Shown piece by piece: positions 6,712-8,444 of a stretch of 8,444 bases of DNA. The first letter of the stretch is position 1. Every line of letters begins with the position of its first letter. The notes beneath the pieces are model-generated. The model searched no databases, was not told where the DNA came from, and worked only from the letters and a program-made list of their open reading frames with translations. The position numbers and the translations under genes were made by a program. The DNA is from Candidatus Wallbacteria bacterium (GTDB lineage: Bacteria > Muiribacteriota > JAQTZZ01). Location: positions 1-8,444 of the forward strand of contig JAQTRI010000141.1 in NCBI GenBank assembly GCA_028711905.1. Reading direction: 5' to 3'.

Positions 6712-6741
6712 ATTATACAGCCCAGACCATGGATTTGACAA
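6712..6741 (-). promoter_or_regulatory. Predicted promoter of the zinc-ribbon gene
   Basis: On the minus strand, TTGTCA (6736-6741) and TATAAT (6712-6717) are 18 bases apart, a near-consensus pair. A second TATAAT (6705-6710) follows from a tandem 7-base repeat ATTATAC (6705-6718 on the plus strand), so two overlapping -10 elements are present. Either gives a conventional leader of about 40-50 bases. Confidence 0.65.
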
Positions 6742-6782
6742 ATAGTTCCTGCAGTCAAACAGTTCGAGCCTCTGAATATCTT

Positions 6783-6812
6783 TTGTGCTTTTATATTCAT
6801 TGCGGATATACT
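6783..6812 (+). promoter_or_regulatory. Predicted promoter of the STAND ATPase gene
   Basis: TTGTGC (6783-6788) and TATACT (6807-6812) are 18 bases apart. The -10 ends 6 bases before the ATG at 6819, which would make the transcript leaderless. No Shine-Dalgarno is seen upstream. The 161-base gap between the zinc-ribbon and STAND genes holds these two divergent promoters and little else recognisable. Confidence 0.5.
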
Positions 6813-6818
6813 GTCTGC

Positions 6819-8444
6819 ATGGTGCATATACCGACCCCACCCCCGGTTTTTTGCGGTCGTCTTACAGAATTTGACGACCTGAAAAAAGCCCTGGATAAAT
6901 ACAAAGTGCTGGCCATCGCTGGAATCGACGGCATTGGCAAAACATCCTTAGCCCAGATTTTAGCAGAGTTTCTTTCCGCTGTACCGGGGTATTCCAGACG
7001 CCTGATCTGGATTTCCTGCCATGAAGGTTGGAACGAAAAAGACCTGTTTGCTTCCCTGCTGCGCGAAGCATCAACTCTGACCGGAAATCGGAGCGCTTTA
7101 AACCTGGTTCAGGATGCCTCTACGCTTGTCCATTTCATGGAAGAACACAGTCTTGTCGTATTCATCGATGATTTCCACTTGGCTGAAACCCCCTGTTCGG
7201 TCGAGCTACTTTCCTCCGCCCTGAGAAAATTCCGCTCAGCCAGGTTGATACTTACTACCAGAGAAAGACCGGGTCTTCCCCCCATGGAACAGATGGAGCT
7301 TAATGAACTTAAACTGGGGGGCTTAAACCGGCAGGATGCTGAATCTTTAGTCCACAGCCTGAACGCTTCCCGCCACCGCCTCGCTCTCTCCAGTGGAGAA
7401 ATCTCCAGTATCATCCCAAGATCAACAGGGCATCCGTATTCGATCAAACTCTTTGTCAGCCTGCTTTCTTCAGGCGCGGGCTCCCTGCAATATCTTTCAG
7501 GTCCGTGTCAGGAATTCAACCGCACCCTGGCCCCTTTCCTGGAAGGCACGCTGTCCTTACTCAGTGTTGAAGAGAAGGAAACCGCCAGACTGCTCTCTCA
7601 GATCAGAATACCTGTCCAGCCGGAACTGCTGCCTGGATCGGCTGCTGCAGGGATTAAAGGACTGGCCGGTCGATACCTTCTGGAACTGACCCCCGCTGGG
7701 TTTGTAGCTCTTCATGACCTGCTGCGCAGGCACATCAGCGCCCAACTCGAAGAAGTGGATAAAACAAGGTTACATCTGCTGGCCGGATCTATGCTTTCAA
7801 GTCGCGAAAACCCGAGTATCAGCGAATTGTGGGAATCTTATCATCATTTCGCAGCTGCAGGAGATCTGCAGTCCGCCTCAGAACAGGTGATCAGGTTGAG
7901 CCGTCTTTCCCAGGTACTCGGCGATGAAACAGGAAATTACAGGCACCTGCTGGAGGATGCGCTGGAACTGTGCGGCGATACGCGCAAACAGGATTTGTTG
8001 ATGGCACTTGCATCGCTGCTGGTGTATCTGCGGGATTTTAACGAAGCAGAAAAGATTATTCCGCTCCTGGAGAATCAGGAACTGGCAGGTCTGATTCAGG
8101 CCCGGGCAGACTATTATCGCGGTAACCACAGGGGAGCGATTTCGGCTTTTGAAAAATCACTTCCTCTGATCACGCACCCTGATGATCTGGCAGAGATTAG
8201 CACCAGCCTGGCAGTCTGCCACAAGCTGCTCGGGAACACGAAACAGGCCGCGCTTTTTTTCAATCGAGCCCTGGCATGCGCAGCCAGCCCGATATACCGG
8301 GCCCGAGCCTGCAGCCAGTATGCGGTTTTTCTCTCGATACAAGGCCGCCTCAACACTGCGCTCGAATACTATGAGAAAAGCGAAGAAATCGAACGCCGGA
8401 CAGGCGCACTCGGCAATCTTTGCGTTACGCTGTACAACAAGGCC
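6819..8444 (+). CDS. STAND-class NTPase with winged helix and TPR-like repeats (N-terminal 542 residues)
   Basis: The frame is open for 542 codons to the right edge, so the protein is incomplete. Only ten residues precede the entry motif FCGRLTEFDDL (11-21), typical of NB-ARC/MalT-like ATPases. Then: Walker A GIDGIGKT 35-42; Walker B LVVFIDD 112-118; sensor ILTTRE 144-149; a GxP-like GHP at 204-206 in TGHPYSIKL; and a winged-helix region (about 250-310) with LHDLLRRH at 298-305, resembling the MHD motif. From about 345 the sequence is helical repeats, clearly TPR-like from about 395 (RGNHRGAISAFEKSL, LGNTKQAALFFNRAL, QGRLNTALEYYEKS). STAND NTPases hold themselves off until a ligand binds the repeats, then assemble and switch on an effector. 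No effector domain lies at the N-terminus, so one, if present, would be downstream of the window. Role could be transcription control, kinase signalling or defence. The ATG is preferred over upstream TTG codons because of family alignment and promoter spacing. Confidence 0.9.
   Translation, partial: MVHIPTPPPVFCGRLTEFDDLKKALDKYKVLAIAGIDGIGKTSLAQILAEFLSAVPGYSRRLIWISCHEGWNEKDLFASLLREASTLTGNRSALNLVQDASTLVHFMEEHSLVVFIDDFHLAETPCSVELLSSALRKFRSARLILTTRERPGLPPMEQMELNELKLGGLNRQDAESLVHSLNASRHRLALSSGEISSIIPRSTGHPYSIKLFVSLLSSGAGSLQYLSGPCQEFNRTLAPFLEGTLSLLSVEEKETARLLSQIRIPVQPELLPGSAAAGIKGLAGRYLLELTPAGFVALHDLLRRHISAQLEEVDKTRLHLLAGSMLSSRENPSISELWESYHHFAAAGDLQSASEQVIRLSRLSQVLGDETGNYRHLLEDALELCGDTRKQDLLMALASLLVYLRDFNEAEKIIPLLENQELAGLIQARADYYRGNHRGAISAFEKSLPLITHPDDLAEISTSLAVCHKLLGNTKQAALFFNRALACAASPIYRARACSQYAVFLSIQGRLNTALEYYEKSEEIERRTGALGNLCVTLYNKA

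Noticed and set aside
6806..6831. ATATAC direct repeat spanning the STAND start codon
   Set aside because: Only two 6-base copies, one being part of the -10 and the other coding sequence; expected by chance.
6824..6852. Similarity of a C-rich stretch after the STAND start to the C-rich stretch at 1904-1930
   Set aside because: The match is low-complexity C runs. One copy is coding (Pro-rich) and the other is promoter spacer on the opposite strand.
6831..6860. Possible hairpin CGACC/GGTCG near the STAND start
   Set aside because: The stem is five pairs around an 18-base loop inside coding sequence; too weak to call.

Overview
The window holds seven genes, all read from sequence alone: two run off the edges, and one small gene has no recognisable family. 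No rRNA, tRNA, CRISPR array or insertion sequence was seen. The organism is a bacterium with roughly balanced base composition. Transmembrane GAF/Ser-Thr kinases and STAND/TPR ATPases are typical of lineages rich in eukaryote-like signalling, often uncultivated phyla, but nothing here fixes the phylum.

Left block, minus strand (1-1896): a membrane-anchored TlpA/ResA-type thioredoxin, then an ABC-2-type transporter ATPase, then the start of a small-membrane-helix protein that is probably its permease. The three are joined by two 4-base ATGA stop/start overlaps, so they form one translationally coupled operon. Divergent from it, on the plus strand (1992-3644), is a polytopic GT-C-like glycosyltransferase. 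It ends at a hairpin shared with the next convergent unit.

Middle block, minus strand (6657-3696): a tandem TFIIB-type zinc-ribbon protein, a 710-residue membrane kinase (4 TM helices, coiled coil, GAF, TPR-like segment, Ser/Thr kinase) and a 70-residue protein of unknown function 34 bases downstream of the kinase. Right block, plus strand (6819 to the right edge): the first 542 residues of a STAND-class NTPase (P-loop, winged helix, TPR-like repeats), divergent from the zinc-ribbon gene and with no stop codon in the window.

The most interesting pattern is regulatory. Four first-in-unit genes (thioredoxin, glycosyltransferase, kinase, STAND ATPase) each have a good -10-like hexamer only 6-8 bases before the start codon and no Shine-Dalgarno sequence, which predicts leaderless mRNAs. 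The zinc-ribbon gene, the permease and the 70-residue gene have clear Shine-Dalgarno sequences, so two start modes seem to coexist. The kinase and the STAND ATPase together suggest a signalling neighbourhood, but no defence role can be shown because the end of the STAND gene lies outside the window.
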